Below are positions 8,532-17,419 of a stretch of DNA of 64,000 nt, piece by piece (the first letter of the stretch is position 1; each line of letters begins with the position of its first letter). The DNA is from Pseudodonghicola sp048268305 (GTDB lineage: Bacteria; Pseudomonadota; Alphaproteobacteria; Rhodobacterales; Rhodobacteraceae). The stretch spans positions 1 to 64,000 of the forward strand of contig NZ_JBLWVT010000005.1 in NCBI RefSeq assembly GCF_048268305.1. Direction: 5' to 3'. The notes beneath the pieces were generated by a model. It saw nothing but the letters and a program-made list of their open reading frames with translations, was not told the origin of the DNA and did no database searches. The translations under genes and the position numbers were made by a program.

Positions 8532-8870
8532 TGGCCCATTCTTAACGACTGTGGTCTCTGCCGGTTCTGTTTGCAATCCTTTATTTGTATTGGGAAATTT
8601 TGTTTTCTCGCCGCCCTGCGGCAACCGGCTGCGTCGTGAGGGGGCGAAAAAAACGCCGCCCATGGCGCCAGACTTGCCACATGTGTCGAAAGCTGGGCCG
8701 AGGGGCTTGGCGTGGGGCCGTCGCCTATGGTCTTCTCCTGCGGGTCGACGGCCGTCGTCCGATCCTCTGCGCCTGTGTCCCCCGGCGCGTTCCGGCCTCG
8801 GCTCCGGCTTGTGCGAGGATCGGGCAGCGCCTAGGCTCGGGCTCGGCAATCCCAGAACGGGCAGGAGATC
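8532..8870. other. Intergenic region between gyrA and the first RTX gene
   Basis: About 340 bases between divergent genes. The half next to gyrA is locally AT-rich (8560-8620) and likely holds upstream promoter elements. The half next to the RTX gene is GC-rich, with a ribosome-binding site AGGAG seven bases before the ATG at 8871. No RNA gene or convincing ORF was seen. Confidence 0.5.
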
Positions 8871-9950
8871 ATGCGAGACACCTATTTCGGCACCGACCGC
8901 GACAACGTGATGTCGGCGAGCGCCACCTTGAGGGAAAGCTTTTACGGGCTGGAGGGGAACGACACCTTCTATTTCTACGGTGTCGATGGTGTCGATCCGG
9001 ATTACGACATGTCGGACCGGTTCTACGGCGGCGACGGGCGCGATGTGCTGCAGAACATCAAGCTTTATTTCGATGGCACCTCCGGGTTGAGCCAGCTTGC
9101 ACAGCTCAGTTTTGACGGCGGCAAGGGGTATGACACGCTGGCGGTCACGATCTCTGCCCAAATGGCCGACTATACCGCCAGCAGCAGCGTGATGGATCTG
9201 ACGACGATCGCGCCGCTGCTGCGCTCGGTTGAGCATCGGCAATACGATGTCGACCTCGCCGTGATGAGTGGCTCGGTCAATTCGCTGACCATCAAGGGCG
9301 GTGCCTTGGACGAGACGCTGCGCCTTCATCAGGAAGATCTGGGCACGATGGGCCCTGGGGGCGAGATCATCGTCAGCCTCGGCGGCGGCGCGGACCGGTT
9401 CGAATTTTCGGCCGAGATCGCTGTGATCTCCTCGCTGCAACTGGATACCGGCACCGGGGCCGATGTGGTGATCATGAACGCCTCGCCCACAACCTATCCC
9501 GATGACTTCCACGCGGTGATCCGGACCGGCGGCGGCGCCGATACCATCGTGTTGGAGGGGATGTATTCCGAAACCCTGAACGCGGGCGCCGGAGATGACG
9601 AGATCTTTGTGCTGACGGGCAGTTTCGCCGAGGCCCCGGATGTCATCCGCACCGGCGCCGGGCGGGACCGGGTCTATATCGAACTCGACAGCTATTCCAC
9701 CGTCGCCCGGATCCGGGATTTCGCTGCCGGCCAGGACAAGATCGTCTTCGATGCCGATGAGTTCCGCGACACGACCGTCACCTTCGACCGCAAGGTCTGG
9801 AAGGCGGCCGAGACCGATATGCTCTACATGGATAACGCGGCCGGAAAGCTCTATTTCGGTGACAATCTCCTGGTGAATTTCGGCGCCGGGACCGAGCTTT
9901 CGGCCAAGAACTTCACCACCGACACCTGGGATGTCCTGGCGGATCTCTGA
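8871..9950 (+). CDS. RTX-like calcium-binding repeat protein
   Basis: A 359-aa protein without an N-terminal signal peptide, built from degenerate glycine/aspartate-rich units: GTDRDN, GLEGNDTFYF, GGDGRDVLQN, GGKGYDTLAV, GGGADRFEF, GGGADTIVLE, AGAGDDEIFV and GAGRDRVYIE. These resemble RTX nonapeptides that bind calcium and fold into a beta-roll after type I secretion. The C-terminal part (TVARIRDFAAGQDKIVFDADEF, in pieces) resembles the terminal domain of many alphaproteobacterial RTX proteins and probably carries the uncleaved secretion signal. No T1SS transporter genes are nearby and no enzymatic domain is visible, so its function is unknown. The start has a good AGGAG site. Confidence 0.75.
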   Translation: MRDTYFGTDRDNVMSASATLRESFYGLEGNDTFYFYGVDGVDPDYDMSDRFYGGDGRDVLQNIKLYFDGTSGLSQLAQLSFDGGKGYDTLAVTISAQMADYTASSSVMDLTTIAPLLRSVEHRQYDVDLAVMSGSVNSLTIKGGALDETLRLHQEDLGTMGPGGEIIVSLGGGADRFEFSAEIAVISSLQLDTGTGADVVIMNASPTTYPDDFHAVIRTGGGADTIVLEGMYSETLNAGAGDDEIFVLTGSFAEAPDVIRTGAGRDRVYIELDSYSTVARIRDFAAGQDKIVFDADEFRDTTVTFDRKVWKAAETDMLYMDNAAGKLYFGDNLLVNFGAGTELSAKNFTTDTWDVLADL

Positions 9951-9956
9951 GGGCGA

Positions 9957-10919
9957 TCAGGCCGAACAGCTCGCCCCGCCGAGAACACAGAATTTCGCGC
10001 AATGGGGGTGGTTCAGCGCCACCGGGCGTTCGGCCGCCTCCAGCGTTTCGCCCAGATCGAACTGCGGATCATAGGGCAGCAGCGTGCAGGCCACCACCGA
10101 GGGGCGCGCGGCGCCGCGGCGTTTGACCACCATGCGGGACGAGGCGCACATCATCGCATCGGGGGATTTCTTCAGGATGCCCCAGCAGGCTGTGGTGATC
10201 TCGGGCACCTCGACGTTCAGGTCCATTTCGGGGAAAAGCACGGTTTCGCCGGGATTGCGCGCGTCGATCGCATAGCCCCGCGCGGCAAAGAGCGCACCAT
10301 AGCCGGCGCGCGCCTGGGCCTCGTCCTCGTGCCACAGGCTGCGGCCGGCCACCGTCATCCGGATACCCCGGGCGCTCAGCCAGTCCATGCCCTGCAGCGT
10401 GCGGCCGAAACTGCCAGCGCCGCGTTCGGCGTCGTGCTGCGCGGCGGTATAGTGATCAAGCGAGACGCGCAGCGTCAGCCGGTCGCCAAAGCGCGCCGCC
10501 AGATCGGCAAGCCCCGCCTTCACCTTCGGTCGCATCATCGGCTGCATGGCGTTGGTCAGGATCAGCACCTGGTGCCCATGCAGCAGCGCCGCCTCGGCCA
10601 GGGCGTTCATCTGCGGGTTCATGAAGGGCTCGCCGCCGGTAAAGCCGATCTCGCGCACCGGCCAGCCCCGGCCTTCGATCTGGTCGAGAAACCCCTCGAC
10701 CTCCGCCCGGGTCAGATAGACCAGCGCGTCATTGCTGGGGCTGCTTTCGATATAGCAGTTGGCGCAGGTGATGTTGCACAGCGTGCCGGTGTTGAACCAC
10801 AGCGTTTCGGGATGGCTCAGCGCGACGGTGGCGCGCGGCTCGCCCTTGGCGGTCAGCAGCGGATCGCGGAACTTTCCCTGATTGGCGGCGGCACTGTCTT
10901 TCATGGCGGTCTTTTCCAT
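9957..10919 (-). CDS. Radical SAM protein with C-terminal cysteine cluster
   Basis: A 320-aa protein with the canonical radical SAM motif CNITCANC (CX3CX2C) around residue 45, followed by the SAM-binding GGEPF motif in IGFTGGEPFMNP. The C-terminal third has additional cysteines (TACWGIL, MMCASS, VACTLL, HCAKFCVLGGASC), which suggests an auxiliary iron-sulfur cluster of the SPASM/twitch type as in peptide-modifying enzymes. No precursor peptide is evident nearby. The minus-strand frame is open far beyond the gene, antisense to zwf. The start at 10919 (MEKTAMKDS) is preferred, and 10904 (MKDSAAANQ) is an alternative. It converges on the RTX gene, leaving only 6 bases between the stops. Confidence 0.85.
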   Translation of the reverse strand: MEKTAMKDSAAANQGKFRDPLLTAKGEPRATVALSHPETLWFNTGTLCNITCANCYIESSPSNDALVYLTRAEVEGFLDQIEGRGWPVREIGFTGGEPFMNPQMNALAEAALLHGHQVLILTNAMQPMMRPKVKAGLADLAARFGDRLTLRVSLDHYTAAQHDAERGAGSFGRTLQGMDWLSARGIRMTVAGRSLWHEDEAQARAGYGALFAARGYAIDARNPGETVLFPEMDLNVEVPEITTACWGILKKSPDAMMCASSRMVVKRRGAARPSVVACTLLPYDPQFDLGETLEAAERPVALNHPHCAKFCVLGGASCSA

Positions 10920-11066
10920 CACAACCGGCAAGTTTGTTCTAGCCTGCGAACCGAAGAAAGGTAAAGTCGCGCCGAAAAAAGGCCAGATCGGCGAAGCGCC
11001 TGTCACCTTGCTTGGCGAATATGCTAGGACGGGTCGACAGCGGGACCGAACGGCAGGAGGTATGGA

Positions 11067-12533
11067 ATGATTGCGCGCGCGATACCGGTCGATCCCTTCG
11101 ACCTGGTGATCTTCGGGGCCACCGGTGATCTGGCGCGGCGCAAGATCCTGCCGGCGCTGTTCAAACGGTTTTGCGCCGGGCAGATGCCTGCCGGTGCCCG
11201 GGTGATCGGATCGGCGCGCAGCGACCTGAGCCTGCAGGAATTCCGCAATCTGCTGACCGCAAGCGTCACCGAACATACTCCGCAGCATGTGCGCGAACCC
11301 GGCATGCTGAGCGGTTTTCTCGACTGTCTGGCCTATCAGCGGATCGACGCGCGCGGGCCCGAGGGCTGGACCGATCTGGCGGCGATGCTGGATCAGGACC
11401 GGGTTCGGGCATTTTACTTCTCGGTCGGACCCAGCTTGTTCGGCGAACTGGCCCAGCGGATTCGCGAATATGACATGGTCACCGACCAGACCCGGATCGT
11501 GGTGGAGAAGCCCTTCGGCCAGGATCTCGCCAGCGCCAGGGCGCTGAACGCCACGCTTGCCAGTCATTTCGACGAAAGTGTGATCTATCGGATCGACCAT
11601 TATCTGGGCAAGGAGACGGTGCAGAACCTGATGGTGGTCCGCTTCGGCAATATGCTGTTCGAACCGCTGTGGAACAGCCAATATGTCGACCACATCCAGA
11701 TCACCGTGGCCGAATCCGTCGGTGTCGGGGGCAGGGCGGAATATTATGACCGCGCCGGCGCGATGCGGGACATGGTGCAGAACCACCTGATGCAGCTTCT
11801 CTGTCTGATCGCGATGGAGCCGCCGGCGAAATACGATCCCGACGCGGTGCGCGACGAAAAGCTCAAGGTGATCCGGGCGCTCGATCCGGTGAAGCCGCAT
11901 CATATCGTGCGTGGCCAGTATGTCGCCGATCCCGATCACCCGGAGCTTGGCCGCGGCTATCGCGATGAGGTCGGCAATCCGCGCAGCACCACCGAAAGCT
12001 ATATCGCGCTCAGGACCCATATCAGCAATTGGCGGTGGGCCGGCACGCCGTTCTATCTGCGCACCGGCAAGCGGCTGGTGGCGCGGTCCTCGGTGATCAA
12101 CGTGCGGTTCAAGGATGCGCCGCATTCGATCTTCGGGGCGGAGCCCGGACAGCATTCCAACGTGCTGTCGATCCGGCTGCAGCCGAACGAGGGGATCACC
12201 CTGCAGGTGACCATCAAGGAACCGGGGCCAGGGGGCATCCGGCTGACCGACGTGCCGCTGGACATGACCTTTGCCAAGGCGTTGGGGCCTGACGGGCGCG
12301 ATCCGGCCGATGCCTATGAGCGGCTGATCATGGATGTCATCCGCGGCAACCAGACGCTGTTCATGCGCGGCGACGAGGTCGAGGCCGCCTGGGCCTGGAC
12401 CGATCCGGTGATCGCCGGCTGGCAATCGCGTGGCGATGTGCCCAAACCCTATGTCATCGGCAGCACCGGGCCGGCCGATGCCGATCTGTTGATGAAACGC
12501 GACGAACGCAGGTGGCGGGGGATCAATCCATGA
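11067..12533 (+). CDS. zwf: Glucose-6-phosphate 1-dehydrogenase
   Basis: Oxidises glucose 6-phosphate to 6-phosphogluconolactone with NADP(+), feeding the Entner-Doudoroff and oxidative pentose phosphate routes. The 488-aa protein has the nucleotide-binding GATGDLARRK at the N-terminus, the active-site signature RIDHYLGKE with His178, and the family's usual length. A perfect AGGAGG site lies eight bases upstream of the ATG. The stop overlaps the start of pgl (ATGA), and pgi follows 22 bases after pgl, so zwf-pgl-pgi forms an operon. Confidence 0.96.
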   Translation: MIARAIPVDPFDLVIFGATGDLARRKILPALFKRFCAGQMPAGARVIGSARSDLSLQEFRNLLTASVTEHTPQHVREPGMLSGFLDCLAYQRIDARGPEGWTDLAAMLDQDRVRAFYFSVGPSLFGELAQRIREYDMVTDQTRIVVEKPFGQDLASARALNATLASHFDESVIYRIDHYLGKETVQNLMVVRFGNMLFEPLWNSQYVDHIQITVAESVGVGGRAEYYDRAGAMRDMVQNHLMQLLCLIAMEPPAKYDPDAVRDEKLKVIRALDPVKPHHIVRGQYVADPDHPELGRGYRDEVGNPRSTTESYIALRTHISNWRWAGTPFYLRTGKRLVARSSVINVRFKDAPHSIFGAEPGQHSNVLSIRLQPNEGITLQVTIKEPGPGGIRLTDVPLDMTFAKALGPDGRDPADAYERLIMDVIRGNQTLFMRGDEVEAAWAWTDPVIAGWQSRGDVPKPYVIGSTGPADADLLMKRDERRWRGINP

Positions 12534-13201
12534 ACTTCCTCGAATACCCCGATCGGGAGATGCTGGCGATCGACCTCGCCAACCAGTTGGCCGGGGCGCT
12601 GAAAGCGCATCTGATGACACATGAGACCGCCTCCTTCGCGGTCTGCGGCGGCACCTCTCCGGGGCTGATCTTCGACGCGCTTTGCGCCGCCGATCTGGAG
12701 TGGGAGCGGGTGCATGTCCTGCCCACCGACGAACGTTGGGTGGCGCCCGATCATCCCCGCTCGAATGCTCGGCTGATCCGCGAACGTCTGCTCACCGCGC
12801 GGGCCGGTGCCGCCAGCTTCCTGCCGCTGTGGGAGCCGGAGGAAAGCCCCGAGGCGGCCTTGCCGGCGATCGCCGCGCGGGTCTCGCCCGAGCTGCCGCT
12901 GTCGGTCATGCTGCTCGGGATGGGTGAGGATATGCATACCGCCTCGCTCTTTCCCGGCGCCGCCGGGCTGCGGGAGGCGCTTGCCGATGATGCGCCGCCG
13001 GTGGCGGTGCTGCGTCCCGAGACGGTGCCGGAGGCACGCATAAGCTTGACGGCGCCGGTTTTGGACGGGGCGCTGTCGAAACACATGGTCCTCTATGGCG
13101 AAGCCAAACGCGCCGCGCTAGAGAGGGCTCTGTCGCTGCCGCCGGAGGAAGCTCCGGTTCAGGCGGTTCTAAAGAACACCTCCGTCCACTGGTCGGTTTA
13201 A
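12530..13201 (+). CDS. pgl: 6-phosphogluconolactonase (DevB/SOL type)
   Basis: Hydrolyses 6-phosphogluconolactone to 6-phosphogluconate in the cytoplasm, directly after Zwf. The 223-aa protein shows the family signatures CGGTSPGLIFDAL and LPTDERWV, and the LGMGEDMHTASLFPG block. The start MNFLEYPDRE overlaps the zwf stop by ATGA; an in-frame upstream start at 12512 would lie inside zwf and is less likely. Position between zwf and pgi agrees with the enzymatic order. Confidence 0.94.
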   Translation: MNFLEYPDREMLAIDLANQLAGALKAHLMTHETASFAVCGGTSPGLIFDALCAADLEWERVHVLPTDERWVAPDHPRSNARLIRERLLTARAGAASFLPLWEPEESPEAALPAIAARVSPELPLSVMLLGMGEDMHTASLFPGAAGLREALADDAPPVAVLRPETVPEARISLTAPVLDGALSKHMVLYGEAKRAALERALSLPPEEAPVQAVLKNTSVHWSV

Positions 13202-13223
13202 AAGTTGAAGATGAGGTATTAGA

Positions 13224-14831
13224 ATGTGGGGGGACCTCAAGGCCCTTCGGCAGGCCACGCTGGATCGCAGCCTGGTCGAGCTTTTCGACGCTGAAACCGC
13301 GCGAGCTGAACGGTTTACCGCTCTGGGGTGCGATTTGCGGTTCGACTTTTCGAAAACGCATATTGATGACGAGATCTTGCGAGCGCTCACCGCGCTTTGC
13401 GATCAGGTCGCCTTGGCCGAGCGTCGCGAGGCGATGTTCGCCGGGGCCAGGATCAACGAAACCGAGGGCCGGGCGGTGCTGCATACGGCGCTGCGCAATT
13501 TCAGCGGCACGCCGGTGCCGGTCGGTGGCGCCGATGTGATGCCCGGGGTGCGCGACACGCTGGCCCGCATGGCGGCCTTCTCGCGCGAGGTGCGTGACGG
13601 GCGGTTGACCGGGGTCGGGGGGCACTTCACCGATGTGGTCAGCATTGGCATCGGTGGCTCGGATCTCGGCCCGGTGATGGCGACGCTGGCGCTGGCGCCC
13701 TATCATGACGGGCCGCGGCTGCATTACGTGTCGAACGTCGATGGGGCGCATATCGCCGATACGCTGAAGCATCTCGACCCGAAGCGGACGCTGATCAACG
13801 TCGCTTCAAAGACCTTCACCACGGTCGAGACGATGACCAATGCCCGCACCGCGCGGGATTGGATGCTGGCCGGCGGCGGTGATCCGGCGCGGCAGTTTTT
13901 CGCGATTTCGACCGAACCGGGGCGGGCGGCCGAATTCGGCATTCCGGCCGAGCGTGTCTTCGGCTTCTGCGATTGGGTCGGCGGGCGGTTCTCGCTCTGG
14001 GGGCCGATCGGCCTGCCGGTGATGCTGGCGGTGGGGCCGGATAATTTCCAGGCCTTCCTGCATGGCGGATACGAGATGGACTGCCATTTCCGCACCGCCC
14101 CCTGGGCCGAGAACCTGCCGGTGCTGTTGGCGCTGGTCGGGCTTTGGCACAGCCATGTCTGCGGTTATCCGAGCCGTGCGGTGCTGCCCTATGATCAGCG
14201 GCTGGCGCGGCTTCCGGCCTATCTGCAGCAGCTCGAAATGGAATCGAACGGCAAGTCGGTGGCGATGGACGGGACGCCGGCCGAAGGCCCCACCGGCGCC
14301 ATCGTCTGGGGCGAGCCCGGAACCAATGGGCAACATGCCTTCTTCCAGCTTCTGCATCAGGGCACCCAGGTGGTGCCTTGCGAATTCATGGTCGCCGCGC
14401 GCGGTCACGAACCGCATCTGACGCAGCACCATCGGCTGTTGGTGGCCAATTGCCTGGCGCAATCGCAGGCGTTGATGGTCGGGCGCAGCCTGGATCAGGC
14501 GCGCGACAAGGCGGCGGCGGCGGGGTTCGTCGGCGAGGAGCTGGAGCGTCAGGCGCGTCACCGGGTGTTCCCGGGCAACCGCCCCTCGGTGACGCTGGCC
14601 TATCCGCAGCTCACCCCCGGGGTGCTGGGGCAGATCGTGGCGCTTTACGAACACCGGATCTTTGCCGAGGGGGTGATCCTTGGGATCAATTCCTTCGACC
14701 AGTTCGGGGTCGAGCTTGGCAAGGAAATCGCCACCTCGCTCGGCCCGGTGCTGGAGGGCGCATGCGGCGGCGCCGATCTGGACGGATCGACCGCCGCGTT
14801 GATCGCTTATCTGCGAGGCGAGGGGGGCTGA
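13224..14831 (+). CDS. pgi: Glucose-6-phosphate isomerase
   Basis: Interconverts glucose 6-phosphate and fructose 6-phosphate. The 535-aa protein has the sugar-isomerase motif block VSIGIGGSDLGPVMATLAL, the SKTFTTVETMTNA phosphate-binding region and the C-terminal GINSFDQFGVELGK signature. Third gene of the zwf-pgl-pgi operon. In bacteria that use Entner-Doudoroff it allows recycling of fructose 6-phosphate into the pathway. Confidence 0.96.
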   Translation: MWGDLKALRQATLDRSLVELFDAETARAERFTALGCDLRFDFSKTHIDDEILRALTALCDQVALAERREAMFAGARINETEGRAVLHTALRNFSGTPVPVGGADVMPGVRDTLARMAAFSREVRDGRLTGVGGHFTDVVSIGIGGSDLGPVMATLALAPYHDGPRLHYVSNVDGAHIADTLKHLDPKRTLINVASKTFTTVETMTNARTARDWMLAGGGDPARQFFAISTEPGRAAEFGIPAERVFGFCDWVGGRFSLWGPIGLPVMLAVGPDNFQAFLHGGYEMDCHFRTAPWAENLPVLLALVGLWHSHVCGYPSRAVLPYDQRLARLPAYLQQLEMESNGKSVAMDGTPAEGPTGAIVWGEPGTNGQHAFFQLLHQGTQVVPCEFMVAARGHEPHLTQHHRLLVANCLAQSQALMVGRSLDQARDKAAAAGFVGEELERQARHRVFPGNRPSVTLAYPQLTPGVLGQIVALYEHRIFAEGVILGINSFDQFGVELGKEIATSLGPVLEGACGGADLDGSTAALIAYLRGEGG

Positions 14832-14840
14832 TCGCCAGGG

Positions 14841-14861
14841 GCGGCCGGTTCGTCCGGCCGC
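14841..14861. terminator. Hairpin between convergent pgi and thioesterase genes
   Basis: An 8-bp perfect GCGGCCGG / CCGGCCGC stem with a 5-base loop lies 10 bases after the pgi stop. No T-run follows, so it may act as a bidirectional, weak or Rho-assisted terminator. Confidence 0.5.
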
Positions 14862-14904
14862 TCGTTGCGCCGCTGGCGGCGCTCGTTGCAGAGCGCGGCC
14901 GTGC

Positions 14905-15381
14905 TCATGCGTCTGGGCGGGCGCCTTCGACCTTGACCAGATAGTCGCGCAGGGTCTCCGGCAGCACGTAGCGGTCGTGGCTTTCCGGCATCTGCAGCAC
15001 GGCGATCACCTTCAGCGTGGCGCGCAGATCGCCCGACCAGATTTGCTGTTCCAGCACGATGGAGCTTTGCCGAAAGCTCTCGGCGCGGGAGGTGACGATA
15101 TAGGATTCGTTCTCCAGCATTTCCTTGAGATAGCGGATGGTGGCGCTGTGCACCGCCACCCGCGGCCGGGGCAGACCCGCGAAGAGCGGGCGCCAGACCG
15201 TGAACATATGTTCCACCCGGGCCCGTTCGAACCAGTCCATATAGGCCTTGTTGTTGACGTGGTTCTGCTTGTCGAGTTCAGAGAACCGCACGCGGTCGGC
15301 GATCGCCAGCGGCTGCGGCGCGGTGAGGCCGTGGGCGATCTGCTCTTCGGCCGTCAGCGGGGTGAGATATCTGAGTTCCAT
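14905..15381 (-). CDS. Acyl-CoA thioesterase-like hotdog protein (4HBT family)
   Basis: A 158-aa cytoplasmic protein with a hotdog-fold pattern: RVRFSELDKQNHVNNKAYMDWFERAR near residue 30-55 (shown here only as landmarks FSELD, HVNN and YMDWFERAR), a typical YbgC/FadM-type substrate and catalytic region with an Asp before the H-x-N-N motif. It likely hydrolyses an acyl-CoA or aryl-CoA, but the substrate cannot be read from sequence. The start at 15381 (MELRYLTPL) is preferred, because the frame is open far upstream only as the shadow of the acyl-CoA ligase gene. It is divergent from that ligase, hinting at related acyl-CoA metabolism. Confidence 0.8.
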   Translation of the reverse strand: MELRYLTPLTAEEQIAHGLTAPQPLAIADRVRFSELDKQNHVNNKAYMDWFERARVEHMFTVWRPLFAGLPRPRVAVHSATIRYLKEMLENESYIVTSRAESFRQSSIVLEQQIWSGDLRATLKVIAVLQMPESHDRYVLPETLRDYLVKVEGARPDA

Positions 15382-15684
15382 GCGCCGCTGCCTACGCTGC
15401 GGCCGCGCCCTGGGCAAGCATCCGAAGCGGCTGGCATCGGCACGAGGCGCCGAACCTTTGGAAAAAACGCCGGCCGAGACCCGGAAAGCCCTCTGGGCTG
15501 CGACGAAAATGAGCAGATTTAGGTCTTCCGGAACGTCACTTATTGCCAAGGCATGGGTCAGTTTGGCAGGACTGCGATATGGGAGGAGACAGACAGATCG
15601 CGCAGGAGAGCCGCGATGGGTCGATTTCCTCGACATGACACACATCCGGGCGCTTTCGCCCGAAGGCATTAGGAGGAGTCTGCC
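15382..15684. promoter_or_regulatory. Divergent intergenic region with inverted repeat TGCCAA-N13-TTGGCA
   Basis: About 300 bases separate the thioesterase and acyl-CoA ligase genes. A perfect 6+6 inverted repeat, TGCCAA (15544-15549) and TTGGCA (15563-15568), lies about 120 bases before the ligase start and could be an operator for a regulator not encoded here. An AGGAGG site precedes the ligase ATG. Confidence 0.35.
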
Positions 15685-17316
15685 ATGCTGGGTCAGATGA
15701 TGACCAAACCCCTGCTGATTTCGTCGCTGATCGAGCACGCGGCGCGCTATCACGGGGACACACCGATCGTTTCGGTGAACACCACGGGTGGCGGCGTCGA
15801 ACATACCACCTGGGCCACGGTGGCGATGAATGCGCGCAAGATCGGCTCGGTGCTCAGCAATCTGGGGCTCGACCCGCAGGACCGGGTTGCCACCATCGCC
15901 TGGAACAACCGGCGGCACCTGGAAATCTATTACGGCGTGTCGGGGGCGGGCTTTGTCTGCCATACCATCAACCCGCGCCTCTTCCCCGAGCAGCTGGTCT
16001 ATATCGTCAACCATGCCGAGGATAAGGTTCTTTTCATCGAAGAGACCTTCCTGCCGCTGGCGGTGAACCTGCGCGACCAGATGCCGACGCTGGAGCACAT
16101 CGTGATGATGGGCCCGCGCAAGGAGGAACTGGCGGCGCAATACGACTGGCTGGAATTCTATGACGATTTCATCGCGCCGGGCGACATGCATTTCACCTGG
16201 CCCGAGTTCGACGAGCTGACCGCGTCGAGCCTGTGCTATACCTCGGGCACCACGGGCAACCCCAAGGGCGTGCTCTATTCGCACCGCTCGACCGTGCTGC
16301 ACAGCTTCGCCTCGAACACCCGCGACGTCATCGGCTATTCCGCCGCCGATGTGGTGATGCCGGTGGTGCCGATGTTCCATGTCAACGCCTGGGGCGCGCC
16401 CTATGGCTGTGCGATGTCGGGCAGCGCCATGGTGATGCCGGGGCCGGATCTGCATGGTGAGGCGCTGGTGAATCTGATCGACAACCACAGCGTGACCTGC
16501 GCCATGGGCGTGCCGACGATCTGGCTGGGGCTCTTGGCCTATGCCAAGAAATCCGGTTCCCGCCTGGAAAGCCTGGAGCGGACGGTGATCGGCGGTTCCG
16601 CTTGCCCGCCCTCGATGATCACCGAGTTCCGTGAGCGCTATGGCGTCGACACCATCCACGCCTGGGGGATGACCGAGCTCAGCCCGCTGGGGTCGGCCAA
16701 CCAGCCGCTGGCCAAGCACAAGTCGCTGCCGCCGGAAGAACAGCAGCGCCTGCGCCAAAACCAGGGTCGTCCGCCTTTCGGCATCGACCTGAAGGTCGTC
16801 GACGAGGACTATCACGATCTGCCGATGGATGGCGTGCTGCAGGGCGATCTGCTGGTGCAGGGGCACTGGGTGCTGAACAGCTATTTCCGCATGGACGACG
16901 CCCAGGTCCTGCACGATGGCTGGTTCGCCACCGGCGACGTCTCGACCCTCGATCCGAATGGCTACATGACCATCCGCGACCGGTCGAAGGACATCATCAA
17001 GTCGGGCGGCGAATGGATCAGCTCGGTCGAGCTGGAGAATATCGCCATCGGCCATCCCAAGCTTGCCAATGCCGCGGTGATCGGGGTGGAGCATCCGAAA
17101 TGGGACGAACGCCCGGTGCTGATCGCGGTGCCGGCAGAGGGGGAAACCCCGACGGCCGAGGAGCTGCTGGCCTTCTATGAGGACAAGATCGCCAAATGGC
17201 AGATCCCCGATATGGTGATCTTCGCCGATGCGCTGCCGCTGAACGCCACCGGCAAGGTGCTCAAGCGGACGCTGCGCGATCAATACAAGAACGTGCTGAT
17301 GGAAGCCGCTGAATAA
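15685..17316 (+). CDS. Acyl-CoA synthetase (AMP-forming), DmdB-like
   Basis: A 543-aa member of the ANL superfamily that forms acyl-CoA from a carboxylic acid, ATP and CoA through an acyl-adenylate. Visible motifs are the P-loop-like YTSGTTGNPKGVLYSHRS, WGMTELSPLG, the hinge region DRSKDIIKSGGEWIS and the catalytic lysine in NATGKVLKRTLR. Length and sequence resemble the marine alphaproteobacterial 3-methylmercaptopropionyl-CoA ligases (DmdB) and medium-chain fatty-acid ligases, which cannot be separated by eye. DmdC and DmdD partners are not adjacent, so a general fatty-acid role is equally possible. An AGGAGG site sits nine bases before the ATG. Confidence 0.85.
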   Translation: MLGQMMTKPLLISSLIEHAARYHGDTPIVSVNTTGGGVEHTTWATVAMNARKIGSVLSNLGLDPQDRVATIAWNNRRHLEIYYGVSGAGFVCHTINPRLFPEQLVYIVNHAEDKVLFIEETFLPLAVNLRDQMPTLEHIVMMGPRKEELAAQYDWLEFYDDFIAPGDMHFTWPEFDELTASSLCYTSGTTGNPKGVLYSHRSTVLHSFASNTRDVIGYSAADVVMPVVPMFHVNAWGAPYGCAMSGSAMVMPGPDLHGEALVNLIDNHSVTCAMGVPTIWLGLLAYAKKSGSRLESLERTVIGGSACPPSMITEFRERYGVDTIHAWGMTELSPLGSANQPLAKHKSLPPEEQQRLRQNQGRPPFGIDLKVVDEDYHDLPMDGVLQGDLLVQGHWVLNSYFRMDDAQVLHDGWFATGDVSTLDPNGYMTIRDRSKDIIKSGGEWISSVELENIAIGHPKLANAAVIGVEHPKWDERPVLIAVPAEGETPTAEELLAFYEDKIAKWQIPDMVIFADALPLNATGKVLKRTLRDQYKNVLMEAAE

Positions 17317-17419
17317 GGCACCCTCTCAGGTGAATGTGCGGACGGCCCGGGGGAAACCCCGGCCCGTTTCGCGCCTCGGTCCTCGCCATCGGGGCCGGTC
17401 CGGCCGCCCCCTGCGGGGC

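Noticed and set aside
10920..12620. The N-terminal 560 codons of the long minus-strand frame continuing from the radical SAM gene
   Set aside because: They are antisense to zwf and lack any recognisable domain; the real start is near 10919.
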